Shown: positions 7,302 to 16,939, numbered from the stretch's first letter. The stretch is DNA of 34,631 bases from CAZXDS01 sp964639525 (GCA_964639525.1 CAZXDS010000011.1:1-34631); one strand, 5' to 3'. The notes: generated by a model from the letters alone, not told the origin. Numbers and translations are program-made.

Positions 7302-10300
7302 ATGAGATTTAGAAGAAGAGAAAATAAAGTACAGCAAATTAACACTATAACAATTAGTCTGGCTAGTCCGGATGATATTTTATCGAGATCTCATGGTGAA
7401 GCTACAAAACCGGAAACAATTAATTACAGATCTTTTCGTCCTGAAAAAGACGGATTATTTTGTGAAAAGATTTTTGGACCGGTAAAAGACTGGGAATGTG
7501 CTTGCGGAAAATACAAAGGTATTCGCTACAAAGGAATTGTTTGTGATAGGTGCGGCGTTGAAATTACACAAAAAAATGTTCGTCGTGACAGAATGGGGCA
7601 TATTGCACTTGCTGTTCCTGTTGTTCATATTTGGTTCTTTAAATCCTTACCTTCCAAAATTGGAAATATTATCGGGATGAAAACCAAGAATCTTGAAAAA
7701 GTAATTTATTATGAATCTTATCTTGTAATTAATCCGGGTACTACAGGTTTAAGTAAAAAAGATTTAATTTCAGAGGATCAATATTTTGAAATTCTTTCAA
7801 CTTTACCGCATGATAATAGTGCTTTGGATGATGACGATCCGAAAAAATTTATTGCTAAAATTGGTGGTGAAGGCGTAAAAGAATTGCTTAAAACCGTACC
7901 GATTGAAGAAACTTTTCGTGAATTAAAAGCTTCACTGGCAACCGAAACTTCACAGCAGCGTAGAAACGATACACTTAAAAGATTAAGAGTTCTTGAGGCG
8001 TTTAGAGAACATCCGGGAAAAGTTGTGAATAAACCTGAATGGATGGTTTTAACAATGATTCCAATTATTCCTCCGGAATTACGTCCGTTAGTTCCTTTGG
8101 AAGGTGGCAGATTTGCTACAAGCGACTTAAATGATTTGTACAGAAGAGTTATTATTCGTAATAATCGTTTGAAACGCTTAATTGACATTAAGGCACCTGA
8201 AGTTATTTTAAGAAATGAAAAAAGAATGCTTCAGGAGGCTGTAGATGCACTTTTTGATAACTCAAGGCGTGCAAGTGCTGTAAGGAGCGATGGTAATCGT
8301 CCTTTAAAATCTTTAAGTGATAATTTAAAAGGAAAGCAGGGGCGTTTTCGTCAAAACCTACTCGGAAAGCGTGTAGATTATTCAGCACGTTCGGTTATTA
8401 TTGTTGGACCTGAATTGAAATTGCACGAATGCGGATTACCTAAAGATATGGCAGTTGAATTATTCAAGCCATTTATAATTAGAAAATTGATTGAAAGAGG
8501 ACACTATAAAACAGTTAAAAGTGCTCGTAAAGCCGTAGATAGAAAAGAAGCTGTGATTTGGGATATTCTTGAAAAACTAATTCAAGGTCATCCTGTATTA
8601 CTAAACCGTGCTCCTACTCTTCATAGACTCGGTATTCAAGCATTTCAACCAAAATTAATTGATGGAAAAGCTATTCAGCTTCATCCTATGGTTTGTACTG
8701 CATTTAATGCTGACTTTGACGGTGACCAGATGGCAGTGCATCTTCCTTTATCTTTTGAAGCAAGAATGGAAGCGTCGTTACTAATGCTATCGAGTCATAA
8801 TATTCTTTCGCCGCAAAACGGTAGTCCAATCGTAGTTCCTTCTCAGGATATTGTACTTGGATGCTATTATTTAACAAAAGTTAAAAACGGTGCTAAAGGT
8901 GAAGGGCTAATTTTTAGCGATGCCGACGAAGTTCAACTTGCTCACGACTCAGGAATTTTAGATTTACATGCAAAAATTAAAGTTAAAATTAATGGTGAAT
9001 TAATTGATACTACTACCGGAAGGGTAATATTTAATGAAATAGTTCCGGAAGGAATGGGATTTTTTAATGAATTGTTAATTAAAAAAGTATTTAGCGGTTT
9101 TATTTATAAAATGTTTGTAACTCTTGGTAATAAAGTTACTGCTAAATTTCTGGATAGCTTGAAAGAAATTGGATACAAATATTCTACTGCATCTGGAATT
9201 TCTATCAGTTACAGCGATATGGTTGTTCCTGATGAAAAAGCAAAACTTATTGCAGATTCCAATGAAAAAGTACGGGATATTTTAGACGAACATGAACAAG
9301 GCTTAATTACTGATGCTGAAAGGTATAACAAAATTATTGACGTTTGGACTCATACATCCAATGATGTAAGTAAAGCATTGATGGACAAATTAAGAACCGA
9401 TAAAGAAGGTTTCAATTCATTACATATGATGGTTGACTCAGGTGCCAGAGGCTCACAAGAACAAGTTCGTCAGCTTGCCGGCATGCGCGGGTTAATGATG
9501 AAACCACAGAAAAGTTTAAGTGGTCAAACCGGTGAAATTATTGAAAACCCGATTGTAGCAAACTTTAAAGAAGGGCTTTCGGTACTTGAATATTTTATTT
9601 CAACTCATGGTGCTCGTAAAGGTCTTGCTGATACAGCTTTAAAAACCGCTGATGCGGGCTATTTAACGAGAAGATTAACAGACGTTGCTCAAGACGTAAT
9701 CGTATCCGAAATAGATTGCCAAACAATTCGTGGTGTTTATGTTACTGCTATAAAAGATGTTGAACAGGAACGCGAACCGCTGGCAGAAAGAATTACCGGA
9801 CGTACTGTTCAAGAAGATGTTTATAATCCGCGTACAGATGAAATTATTATTGAAGCCGGAGAAACTATTACTGAAGATATTGCAGAGCAAATTGATGAAC
9901 TGAATATTGATTCGGTATTTATTCGTACGGCACTTACTTGTGAATCAATTCGTGGAGTTTGTGCCAAATGTTACGGCAGAAACTTGACTAACGGAAGACT
10001 TGTTGAAGTTGGCGAAGCTGTTGGAATTGTTGCAGCTCAATCAATTGGTGAACCCGGTACACAGTTAACATTGCGTACTTTCCATCTTGGTGGTACTTCT
10101 TCCCGTATTGCAAGTCAATCTCAAGTAGAGACTAATGTTGCCGGTAATGTTCGATTTGATAAAATAAATTACGTAGAAAAATCCGATTTCTTCGGTTCCG
10201 TAAAAGTTGTTATCGGAAGACGAGGTTCAATCGGAATTTTTGATGATGATGAGCGACAAATTAAAAAATATGATATCCCTTACGGAGCTGAACTTTTAGT

Positions 10301-11558
10301 TAGTGACGGAGAAGAAATTAAGAAAGGTCAACCGCTTTATAATCACGATCCGTACAATGCACTGGTACTAACTGATGTTGGTGGTATTGTAGAATATTTT
10401 GATTTGATTGACCGTAATACACTTCAGCAAATTGCTGATGAACATACCGGGCACGTTCAGAAAGTTGTAATTGAATCAAAGGACAAAACGCTTACTCCAA
10501 GTATAAGAATAACAGCCGAAGACGGAACACAGAAAATATTTAACTTACCAACCCATGCATTTTTATCCGTTGAGGAAAACGAAACTGTACAGCCTGGTAC
10601 TATCTTAGCAAAAATTTCAAAATCGTCTTCAAAATCACGAGATATTACAGGTGGTCTTCCAAGGGTTACAGAGTTGTTCGAAGCTCGCAGCCCTCACGAT
10701 CCCGCTACTGTATCGGATATTGAAGGTATTGTTAAGTTTGGTGCAAGAAAGAAAGGCTCAAGAGAAATCATTGTTGAATCATTGGACGGAATAGATCAAC
10801 ATGTATATAATGTAGCTTATGGTAAGCATATTCTTGTTCAGGAAGAAGATGAAATTCCTGCAGGTGAAAAAATTACTGATGGACCTATGGATCCGCACGA
10901 TATTCTTAAAATTAAAGGAACAAACGCAGTACAAGAATATTTGGTGAATGAAATTCAAGATGTTTATCGTTTACAAGGTGTAAAAATTAATGATAAGCAT
11001 ATCGAAATTATTGTTAAGCAAATGTTGAGAAAACTAAAAGTTATTAGTTCCGGTGATACTAATTTTATTGAAGAAGATCTTATTGATCGTACTAAACTTT
11101 ATGCTGAAAATGAAAGAATTAGTAAACTTGTATTTGTTGAAGAACCCGGAGACTCTAAATTAAGTTTTGGTGATTTAATCACAAAGGCAAAAGATAGAGA
11201 AATAAATGCTGATCTTTTAAGAAAAGAAAGTAAACCACTGCAAACAAGAGCGGCTGAACCTGCAACATTTGAAAATGTTCTTCTTGGTATTACTCAAGCT
11301 GCTTTAAGTACGGAAAGTTTCATATCTGCAGCTTCATTCCAAGAAACAACAAAAGTACTAACCAATGCAGCAATTGCCGCTAAGGTTGACAAGTTAACCG
11401 GTTTGAAAGAAAATGTTGTTATGGGTCATTTAATTCCGGCAGGAACAGGTTTGAAACAATATAAAAGAATTATATTAACTGAAGAAGAAATAAAAAGTGA
11501 AGAACCTGTAAATGAAGATTCTGAAACAGTTGAAGATAATATTAATGTAAATAAATAA
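7302..11558 (+). CDS. rpoC: DNA-directed RNA polymerase subunit beta'
   Basis: 1418 residues, complete. The N-terminal zinc ribbon uses C66, C68, C81 and C84. The catalytic loop NADFDGDQMAVH carries the Mg-binding aspartates D471, D473 and D475. The second zinc site is C806, C880, C887 and C890. The trigger-loop region starts MRGLMMKP (728-735) and has a short insert before EIIENPI, as in Bacteroidota/Chlorobi. The protein ends in an acidic tail (about the last 25 residues). The ATG at 7302 follows AAGGAG. No terminator is seen before the next promoter. Confidence 0.99.
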   Translation: MRFRRRENKVQQINTITISLASPDDILSRSHGEATKPETINYRSFRPEKDGLFCEKIFGPVKDWECACGKYKGIRYKGIVCDRCGVEITQKNVRRDRMGHIALAVPVVHIWFFKSLPSKIGNIIGMKTKNLEKVIYYESYLVINPGTTGLSKKDLISEDQYFEILSTLPHDNSALDDDDPKKFIAKIGGEGVKELLKTVPIEETFRELKASLATETSQQRRNDTLKRLRVLEAFREHPGKVVNKPEWMVLTMIPIIPPELRPLVPLEGGRFATSDLNDLYRRVIIRNNRLKRLIDIKAPEVILRNEKRMLQEAVDALFDNSRRASAVRSDGNRPLKSLSDNLKGKQGRFRQNLLGKRVDYSARSVIIVGPELKLHECGLPKDMAVELFKPFIIRKLIERGHYKTVKSARKAVDRKEAVIWDILEKLIQGHPVLLNRAPTLHRLGIQAFQPKLIDGKAIQLHPMVCTAFNADFDGDQMAVHLPLSFEARMEASLLMLSSHNILSPQNGSPIVVPSQDIVLGCYYLTKVKNGAKGEGLIFSDADEVQLAHDSGILDLHAKIKVKINGELIDTTTGRVIFNEIVPEGMGFFNELLIKKVFSGFIYKMFVTLGNKVTAKFLDSLKEIGYKYSTASGISISYSDMVVPDEKAKLIADSNEKVRDILDEHEQGLITDAERYNKIIDVWTHTSNDVSKALMDKLRTDKEGFNSLHMMVDSGARGSQEQVRQLAGMRGLMMKPQKSLSGQTGEIIENPIVANFKEGLSVLEYFISTHGARKGLADTALKTADAGYLTRRLTDVAQDVIVSEIDCQTIRGVYVTAIKDVEQEREPLAERITGRTVQEDVYNPRTDEIIIEAGETITEDIAEQIDELNIDSVFIRTALTCESIRGVCAKCYGRNLTNGRLVEVGEAVGIVAAQSIGEPGTQLTLRTFHLGGTSSRIASQSQVETNVAGNVRFDKINYVEKSDFFGSVKVVIGRRGSIGIFDDDERQIKKYDIPYGAELLVSDGEEIKKGQPLYNHDPYNALVLTDVGGIVEYFDLIDRNTLQQIADEHTGHVQKVVIESKDKTLTPSIRITAEDGTQKIFNLPTHAFLSVEENETVQPGTILAKISKSSSKSRDITGGLPRVTELFEARSPHDPATVSDIEGIVKFGARKKGSREIIVESLDGIDQHVYNVAYGKHILVQEEDEIPAGEKITDGPMDPHDILKIKGTNAVQEYLVNEIQDVYRLQGVKINDKHIEIIVKQMLRKLKVISSGDTNFIEEDLIDRTKLYAENERISKLVFVEEPGDSKLSFGDLITKAKDREINADLLRKESKPLQTRAAEPATFENVLLGITQAALSTESFISAASFQETTKVLTNAAIAAKVDKLTGLKENVVMGHLIPAGTGLKQYKRIILTEEEIKSEEPVNEDSETVEDNINVNK

Positions 11559-11590
11559 TTAATAAAATTAATATTCACCAATTTCAAGTC

Positions 11591-11619
11591 TTGACAACAA
11601 TTTATTTAATATCTATATT
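11591..11619 (+). promoter_or_regulatory. Sigma-70 type promoter for the str operon
   Basis: TTGACA (11591-11596), a 17-bp spacer and TATATT (11614-11619) form the best promoter in the window: a perfect -35 and a five-of-six -10. Transcription would start near 11625, leaving a leader of about 50 nt before the rpsL GTG. It is a classical promoter rather than the Bacteroidetes TTTG/TAnnTTTG type. Confidence 0.85.
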
Positions 11620-11665
11620 ACGAGTCTGAATTTTGTTGAATAGTTGTAATAAGTATTATATTTTT

Positions 11666-11670
11666 GGAGG
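11666..11670 (+). promoter_or_regulatory. Shine-Dalgarno fixing the rpsL GTG start
   Basis: GGAGG lies 6 nt before the GTG at 11677. The next residues, PTINQLVRKGRK, are the standard S12 N-terminus, so both signal and protein alignment choose this start. Confidence 0.85.
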
Positions 11671-11676
11671 TATTTA

Positions 11677-12054
11677 GTGCCAACAATAAACCAGTTGGTT
11701 AGAAAAGGTAGGAAGGTAGTTCAAGTAAAAAGTAAAGCTCCGGCATTACAGAATTGCCCTCAAAAAAGAGGTGTTTGTACAAGAGTTTATACAACAACAC
11801 CCAAAAAACCGAATTCTGCTTTAAGAAAAGTAGCAAGGGTTAGATTAACAAACGGTATGGAAGTAACGGCATATATTCCGGGAGAAGGGCATAATCTTCA
11901 AGAGCACTCTATAGTTTTAATTAGGGGCGGAAGAATTAAAGATTTACCCGGTGTTAGATACCATATTATTCGCGGAACTCTTGATACTAGTGGAGTCGAT
12001 GATAGAAATAAATCTAGATCCAAATACGGAACTAAAAAACCAAAGTCAAAATAA
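11677..12054 (+). CDS. rpsL: 30S ribosomal protein S12
   Basis: 125 residues, full length, starting at GTG. The decoding-centre loops are intact: TTPKKPNSALRK with K43, and GRIKDLPGVRYH, the site of aspartate methylthiolation in other bacteria. The residues usually changed in streptomycin resistance are wild type. S12 monitors codon-anticodon pairing. It is the first gene after the promoter at 11591-11619 and lies 10 nt before rpsG. Confidence 0.98.
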   Translation: MPTINQLVRKGRKVVQVKSKAPALQNCPQKRGVCTRVYTTTPKKPNSALRKVARVRLTNGMEVTAYIPGEGHNLQEHSIVLIRGGRIKDLPGVRYHIIRGTLDTSGVDDRNKSRSKYGTKKPKSK

Positions 12055-12064
12055 TTAAGATATT

Positions 12065-12532
12065 ATGAGAAAGAGAAGAGCAGAAAAAAGGTATATTAAA
12101 CCGGATCCTAAATTCAATGATTTATTGGTTGCGAAATTTGTAAATTATATGATGTATGACGGAAAGAAAGCAGTTACGCGAAAAATGATTTATGATAGCT
12201 TTGAACAGATCGAAGGTAAAACTAAACAACCTGCTTTAGAAGTTTTTAAAAAAGCAGTACAAAATGTTCAGCCGCTTGTTGAAGTTAGAAGTAGAAGAGT
12301 TGGTGGTGCCACTTATCAAGTTCCTATGGAAGTTAGACCGGAAAGAAGAATTGCACTTGCATTGAGGTGGATTAGAAATTATTCACGCTTAAGAAAAGAT
12401 AAATCTATGTCGAGTAGATTAGCGACAGAATTAATTGCCGCTTCCAAAGGTGAAGGTTCGGCAGTTAAGAAAAAAGATGATACACATAGAATGGCAGAAG
12501 CTAATAAAGCGTTTGCTCATTTTAGATGGTAA
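12065..12532 (+). CDS. rpsG: 30S ribosomal protein S7
   Basis: 155 residues, the common bacterial length. It opens MRKRRAEKRYIKPDPKF and contains VRSRRVGGATYQVPMEVRP, both family hallmarks. S7 starts assembly of the 30S head by binding 16S rRNA and lines the E site. In E. coli S7 also represses the str operon; no matching mRNA site was recognised here. The gap from rpsL is 10 nt, and fusA begins 24 nt later. Confidence 0.98.
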   Translation: MRKRRAEKRYIKPDPKFNDLLVAKFVNYMMYDGKKAVTRKMIYDSFEQIEGKTKQPALEVFKKAVQNVQPLVEVRSRRVGGATYQVPMEVRPERRIALALRWIRNYSRLRKDKSMSSRLATELIAASKGEGSAVKKKDDTHRMAEANKAFAHFRW

Positions 12533-12556
12533 TGATTTTGATTGAGTTAAGAGTAT

Positions 12557-14647
12557 ATGGCTAAGAAAAGAGTAGATATAAGCAAAGTAAGAAACATCGG
12601 CATTATGGCACATATTGATGCCGGTAAAACTACAACGACTGAACGTATTCTTTTTTATACAGGAAAAGTTCATAGAATTGGTGAAGTACATGACGGTGCT
12701 GCAACAATGGATTGGATGGAGCAAGAAAAAGAACGCGGTATTACAATTACCAGTGCTTCAACCACAGCTTATTGGAACGGCTATCAAATAAATATTATTG
12801 ATACTCCAGGACACGTTGATTTTACTGCTGAAGTTGAAAGATCATTACGAGTGCTTGATGGTGCTATTGCTTTATTCTGTGCGGTTGGTGGTGTTGAACC
12901 TCAATCTGAAACTGTTTGGAGACAAGCAGATAAGTATAAAGTCCCTCGTATTGCATTTGTAAATAAAATGGATAGAATTGGCGCTGATTTTTATAATGTT
13001 GTTGACAACATTAAACAGAGATTCGGTGCAAACGCTATTCCAATTACATTGCCAATTGGGCAAGGAGATATGTTCTCCGGTATCATTGACTTGATTGAAA
13101 TGAAAGCCAGAATGTACGATGAAGATACGCAAGGGGCAACATTTGAAGATTTAGAAATTCCTTCGGATCTTGTAGCTGTTGCAAACAAGTACAGAACTAT
13201 TATGTTAGAAGCTGTTTCTGATGTGGATGATACTTTATTGGAGAAATACCTTGAAGGAGAGGAAATATCTACTGAAGAAATTATTAAAGTTTTAAGAAAA
13301 GCAACAAATGAGTTGAAAATTGTTCCGGTAATTTGTGGTTCATCTTTCAAAAATAAAGGTGTGCAAAAATTACTGGATTCAGTGATAGACTTTTTGCCAT
13401 CTCCTTATGAGGGCGGCGACTTAGAAGCCCATTATGCACATAATGAAGAAGTTGTTTATAGAAAAATTGATACAAAAGAAAAATTTGCTGCATTAGCTTT
13501 TAAAATTATGACAGATCCGCACGTTGGTAAGTTGACTTATGCTCGTGTCTATACAGGTTCACTTTCTGCCGGTTCATATATCTATAACTCTGTTTCAGGT
13601 AAAACCGAACGTATCGGTAGAATTTTAATGATGCATGCAAACCATAGAGAAGATTTAGATATTATCAGAGCCGGGGATATCGTTGCTTTTGTTGGATTAA
13701 AGCATACCAGAACCGGTGATACGCTTTGTACTGAAGATGATAAAATATTATTGGAAAACATGGTTTTCCCTGAACCGGTAATACAAATTGCAATCGAACC
13801 GAAATCAAAAGCGGATCAAGATAAATTATCGGATGCATTAATTAAGTTATCTGATGAGGACCCGACATTTAGAGTTAAAGTTGATGATGAAACAGGGCAG
13901 ACATTAATTAGCGGAATGGGCGAACTTCATCTTGAAATTCTTGTTGATAGAATGAGACGTGAATTTAAAGTCGAAGCCAATATTGGAAAACCGCAAGTTG
14001 CTTATCGTGAAACGATTACAAAAAAAGTTGAATCGGAAGCAAAATTTGCAAAGCAATCCGGTGGACGTGGGAAATATGGTCATGTAGTTATTGACTTAGA
14101 ACCAAATGAACCCGGTAAGGGTTATGAATTTGAGAATAATATTGTAGGCGGATCAATTCCTAAGGAATATATTCAACCTGTTTCCAAAGGTATTCAAGAT
14201 GCAATGAAAAACGGTGTTTTGGCTGGTTATCCTGTTGTGGATATAAAAGTCAGATTATTTGACGGTTCATATCACGATGTGGATTCTGATGAGATATCAT
14301 TTAAGGTTGCCGGTTCTATGGCATTTAGAGATGGTGCTCGCAAAGCAAAACCTGTAATTCTTGAACCAATGATGGCTGTTGAAGTTACTACTCCGGAAGA
14401 ATATCTCGGAGATGTAATGGGCGACTTAAATTCAAGAAGAGGAAAAATTGAAGGATTTAATGCTCGCAGAGATGCTCAAGTTATTAAAGCGATGGTTCCT
14501 TTGGCTGAAATGTTCGGTTATGCAACAATTATGCGTTCAATGACACAAGGCAGAGCAATTTATACAATGCAATTTTCTCATTATGCGCAAGTTCCAAGAT
14601 CAATCGCAGAAGAAATATCAGAAAAAAACAAGGTTGTTAAATCTTAA
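12557..14647 (+). CDS. fusA: Translation elongation factor G
   Basis: 696 residues, complete five-domain EF-G. GTPase motifs are AHIDAGKT (18-25), DTPGH (82-86, with catalytic His86) and NKMD (136-139). The switch I sequence RGITI (60-64) is intact. EF-G drives translocation and, with RRF, ribosome recycling. It follows rpsG by 24 nt in classical str order, with tuf next. Confidence 0.99.
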   Translation: MAKKRVDISKVRNIGIMAHIDAGKTTTTERILFYTGKVHRIGEVHDGAATMDWMEQEKERGITITSASTTAYWNGYQINIIDTPGHVDFTAEVERSLRVLDGAIALFCAVGGVEPQSETVWRQADKYKVPRIAFVNKMDRIGADFYNVVDNIKQRFGANAIPITLPIGQGDMFSGIIDLIEMKARMYDEDTQGATFEDLEIPSDLVAVANKYRTIMLEAVSDVDDTLLEKYLEGEEISTEEIIKVLRKATNELKIVPVICGSSFKNKGVQKLLDSVIDFLPSPYEGGDLEAHYAHNEEVVYRKIDTKEKFAALAFKIMTDPHVGKLTYARVYTGSLSAGSYIYNSVSGKTERIGRILMMHANHREDLDIIRAGDIVAFVGLKHTRTGDTLCTEDDKILLENMVFPEPVIQIAIEPKSKADQDKLSDALIKLSDEDPTFRVKVDDETGQTLISGMGELHLEILVDRMRREFKVEANIGKPQVAYRETITKKVESEAKFAKQSGGRGKYGHVVIDLEPNEPGKGYEFENNIVGGSIPKEYIQPVSKGIQDAMKNGVLAGYPVVDIKVRLFDGSYHDVDSDEISFKVAGSMAFRDGARKAKPVILEPMMAVEVTTPEEYLGDVMGDLNSRRGKIEGFNARRDAQVIKAMVPLAEMFGYATIMRSMTQGRAIYTMQFSHYAQVPRSIAEEISEKNKVVKS

Positions 14648-14713
14648 AAAATAAATTAGCAATAATGACAAGTAATTTAAAAATAGTAATAAAAAATAAC
14701 AAAGGAGTAAACA

Positions 14714-15922
14714 ATGGCTAAAGAACATTTTGATAGGAGTAAGCCACACGTAAACATAGGTACAATTGGTCATGTTGATCATGGTAAAACTACTCTTACT
14801 GCTGCCATTACTATGGCTCTTGCCAAAAAAGGCTTATCTGAAAAAAGAACATTTGATAGTATTGATAATGCACCGGAAGAAAGAGAACGTGGTATTACAA
14901 TTGCAACTGCTCACGTTGAGTATTCTACTGCAAATAGACATTATGCTCATGTTGACTGTCCTGGTCACGCTGACTATGTTAAAAACATGATTACCGGTGC
15001 TGCCCAGATGGACGGTGCAATTTTAGTAGTTGCTGCTACTGATGGTCCTATGCCACAAACTAGAGAGCACATTTTATTAGCTCGCCAGGTTGGTGTTCCT
15101 AACATAGTTGTTTATATGAACAAAGTTGACTTGGTTGACGATGAAGAATTAATAGAACTGGTTGAAATGGAATTAAGAGAACTTTTAACTGAGTATGAAT
15201 TTCCTGGAGATGATATTCCAATTATTAAAGGTTCCGCATTAAGAGCATTGGAAGCTGCTACTGATGATAGTGTTCCTGCTGATGATTCTGCGTTGGATTC
15301 AATTTGGGAACTTATGGATGCTGTTGATAACTACATTCCATTACCGGAACGTGACATTGATAAACCATTCCTTATGCCTATTGAAGATGTTTTTTCTATT
15401 ACCGGACGTGGAACTGTTGCAACCGGTAGAGTTGAAAGAGGCGAAGTAAAAATTAGTAATGAAGTTGAACTAATTGGTTTAGGTCTTCATAAAAAAACTG
15501 TTGTTACCGGTGTTGAAATGTTTCGTAAATTATTAGATTCAGCAATGGCTGGCGATAATGCAGGTCTTCTATTAAGAGGTATTGATAAAAAAGAAATTCA
15601 AAGAGGAATGGTATTAGCTAAACCTGGTTCAATTACTCCTCATACTGAATTTGAAGGCGAAGTTTACATCTTATCAAAAGATGAAGGTGGAAGACATACT
15701 CCTTTCTTTAATGGTTATAGACCACAGTTCTATTTCAGAACAACTGACGTTACCGGTGTTGCTACATTACCGGAAGGTACTGAAATGGTTATGCCAGGTG
15801 ATAATGTAAAACTACATGTTGAACTAATTAGTGAAATTGCTATGGAAGACGGTTTACGTTTTGCTATTCGTGAAGGCGGCAGAACAGTTGGCGCCGGTGT
15901 AGTTTCAAAAATTATTAAATAA
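14714..15922 (+). CDS. tuf: Translation elongation factor Tu
   Basis: 402 residues. GTPase motifs are GHVDHGKT (19-26), DCPGH (81-85) and NKVD (136-139). Domains 2 and 3 are complete. It is about 8 residues longer than E. coli EF-Tu because of an acidic stretch at about 181-193 in the G domain, where Thermus EF-Tu has a basic 10-residue insert. EF-Tu delivers aminoacyl-tRNA to the A site. AAAGGAG precedes the ATG. It is the last gene before a hairpin terminator. No second tuf lies between tRNA-Thr and tRNA-Trp, where Bacteroidota often carry it. Confidence 0.99.
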   Translation: MAKEHFDRSKPHVNIGTIGHVDHGKTTLTAAITMALAKKGLSEKRTFDSIDNAPEERERGITIATAHVEYSTANRHYAHVDCPGHADYVKNMITGAAQMDGAILVVAATDGPMPQTREHILLARQVGVPNIVVYMNKVDLVDDEELIELVEMELRELLTEYEFPGDDIPIIKGSALRALEAATDDSVPADDSALDSIWELMDAVDNYIPLPERDIDKPFLMPIEDVFSITGRGTVATGRVERGEVKISNEVELIGLGLHKKTVVTGVEMFRKLLDSAMAGDNAGLLLRGIDKKEIQRGMVLAKPGSITPHTEFEGEVYILSKDEGGRHTPFFNGYRPQFYFRTTDVTGVATLPEGTEMVMPGDNVKLHVELISEIAMEDGLRFAIREGGRTVGAGVVSKIIK

Positions 15923-15931
15923 ATTAAAAAT

Positions 15932-15963
15932 AAAAATGAGAGAATATTTATTCTCTCATTTTT
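15932..15963 (+). terminator. Intrinsic terminator or attenuator between tuf and rpsJ
   Basis: AAAAATGAGAGAATA is followed after two T by its exact complement, a 15-bp stem flanked by A-run and T-run, so it can act on either strand. Only 21 bp separate it from the rpsJ start, and these hold the Shine-Dalgarno but no promoter. It therefore probably terminates only part of the transcripts and sets the ratio between the str and S10 groups. Confidence 0.85.
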
Positions 15964-15970
15964 CAATATA

Positions 15971-15976
15971 AAGGAG
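15971..15976 (+). promoter_or_regulatory. Shine-Dalgarno fixing the rpsJ TTG start
   Basis: AAGGAG lies 8 nt before the TTG at 15985, just after the tuf-rpsJ hairpin. Confidence 0.8.
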
Positions 15977-15984
15977 AATATAAA

Positions 15985-16293
15985 TTGGCAGGACAAAAAA
16001 TCAGAATTCGACTAAAATCGTATGATCATATTTTGATTGATAAGTCAACGGATAAAATAATTAAGACCGTTAAAACTACAGGTGCTGTAGTATCCGGTCC
16101 AATTCCATTGCCAACTCGTAGAACTGTGTACACTGTTTTGCGTTCTCCGCATGTTGACAAAAAATCAAGAGAACAATTTGAAATTAGAGCTCATAAAAGA
16201 ATTATAGATATTCATAATTCAAACAACAAAACCGTGGATTCATTAAGTAAATTGGATATTCCGGCGGGTGTTGATATTGAGATTAAGTTATAG
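15985..16293 (+). CDS. rpsJ: 30S ribosomal protein S10 (NusE)
   Basis: 102 residues, standard length, starting at TTG with AAGGAG upstream. It begins MAGQKIRIRLKSYDH and contains SGPIPLPTRRTVYTVLRSPH, the long loop that reaches into the 30S head. S10 also acts as NusE, linking NusG and RNA polymerase to the ribosome; nusG lies in the same window. It is the first gene of the S10 group. The gap to rplC is 11 nt. Confidence 0.98.
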   Translation: MAGQKIRIRLKSYDHILIDKSTDKIIKTVKTTGAVVSGPIPLPTRRTVYTVLRSPHVDKKSREQFEIRAHKRIIDIHNSNNKTVDSLSKLDIPAGVDIEIKL

Positions 16294-16304
16294 GAATTGA
16301 AGAG

Positions 16305-16925
16305 ATGCCAGGATTATTAGGTAAAAAAATAGGAATGACAAGTTATTTTGTTGAAGATGGGAAATCAATTCCTGTTACGGTTGTTGAAGCTGGTCCTTGT
16401 CAAATTGTTAATATAAGAACTGTAGCAAAAGATGGTTATGAAGCTCTTACTTTAGGATTTGGTTTAGCAAAAGAGAAAAACTTAACTAAACCGGAATCAA
16501 TTGCTTTTAAGAAGAAAAAACTTACTCCTTCGAAACATTTAAAGGAGTTCAGAAATTTCGATATAAGCGATTATGAAATTGGAAAAGAAGTTACCATTGA
16601 ACTGTTTGAGATTGGCGAAAAAGTAAAGGTTAGTGGCAGAAGTAAAGGCAAAGGTTTTCAAGGTGTTGTTAAGCGTCATGGCTTTCATGGTGTTGGCGGC
16701 GCAACTCATGGTCAAAAAGATAGGCAAAGACATCCTGGTTCAATCGGACAAAGTTCTTGGCCATCTAGAGTTCTTAAAGGCACACGAATGGGAGGAAGAA
16801 TGGGATTTGATAATATTTCCGTAAAAAATTTGGAAATAATTCATATTGTTCCCGAAAAAAATCTTCTTGTAATTAAAGGAGCCATACCTGGAGTCATTAA
16901 TTCAATTGTTGAAATTAATAAATAA
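16305..16925 (+). CDS. rplC: 50S ribosomal protein L3
   Basis: 206 residues, normal length. It begins MPGLLGKKIGMTSYF and contains GATHGQKDRQRHPGSIGQ, the extension that approaches the peptidyl-transferase centre and carries the methylated glutamine in E. coli. L3 is an early assembly protein for 23S rRNA. The start is ATG at 16305, 11 nt after rpsJ. Confidence 0.98.
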   Translation: MPGLLGKKIGMTSYFVEDGKSIPVTVVEAGPCQIVNIRTVAKDGYEALTLGFGLAKEKNLTKPESIAFKKKKLTPSKHLKEFRNFDISDYEIGKEVTIELFEIGEKVKVSGRSKGKGFQGVVKRHGFHGVGGATHGQKDRQRHPGSIGQSSWPSRVLKGTRMGGRMGFDNISVKNLEIIHIVPEKNLLVIKGAIPGVINSIVEINK

Positions 16926-16939
16926 GTTGGTTATTGAAA

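Noticed and set aside
11559..11590. Terminator after rpoC
   Set aside because: Only short AT-only inverted repeats (ATTAAT) are present, with no GC stem or U-tract.
14648..14713. Possible separate promoter for tuf
   Set aside because: ATGACA (14665-14670) resembles a -35, but the best -10 choices at 16-19 bp are weak (TAATAA, TAAAAA). Not strong enough in AT-rich DNA.
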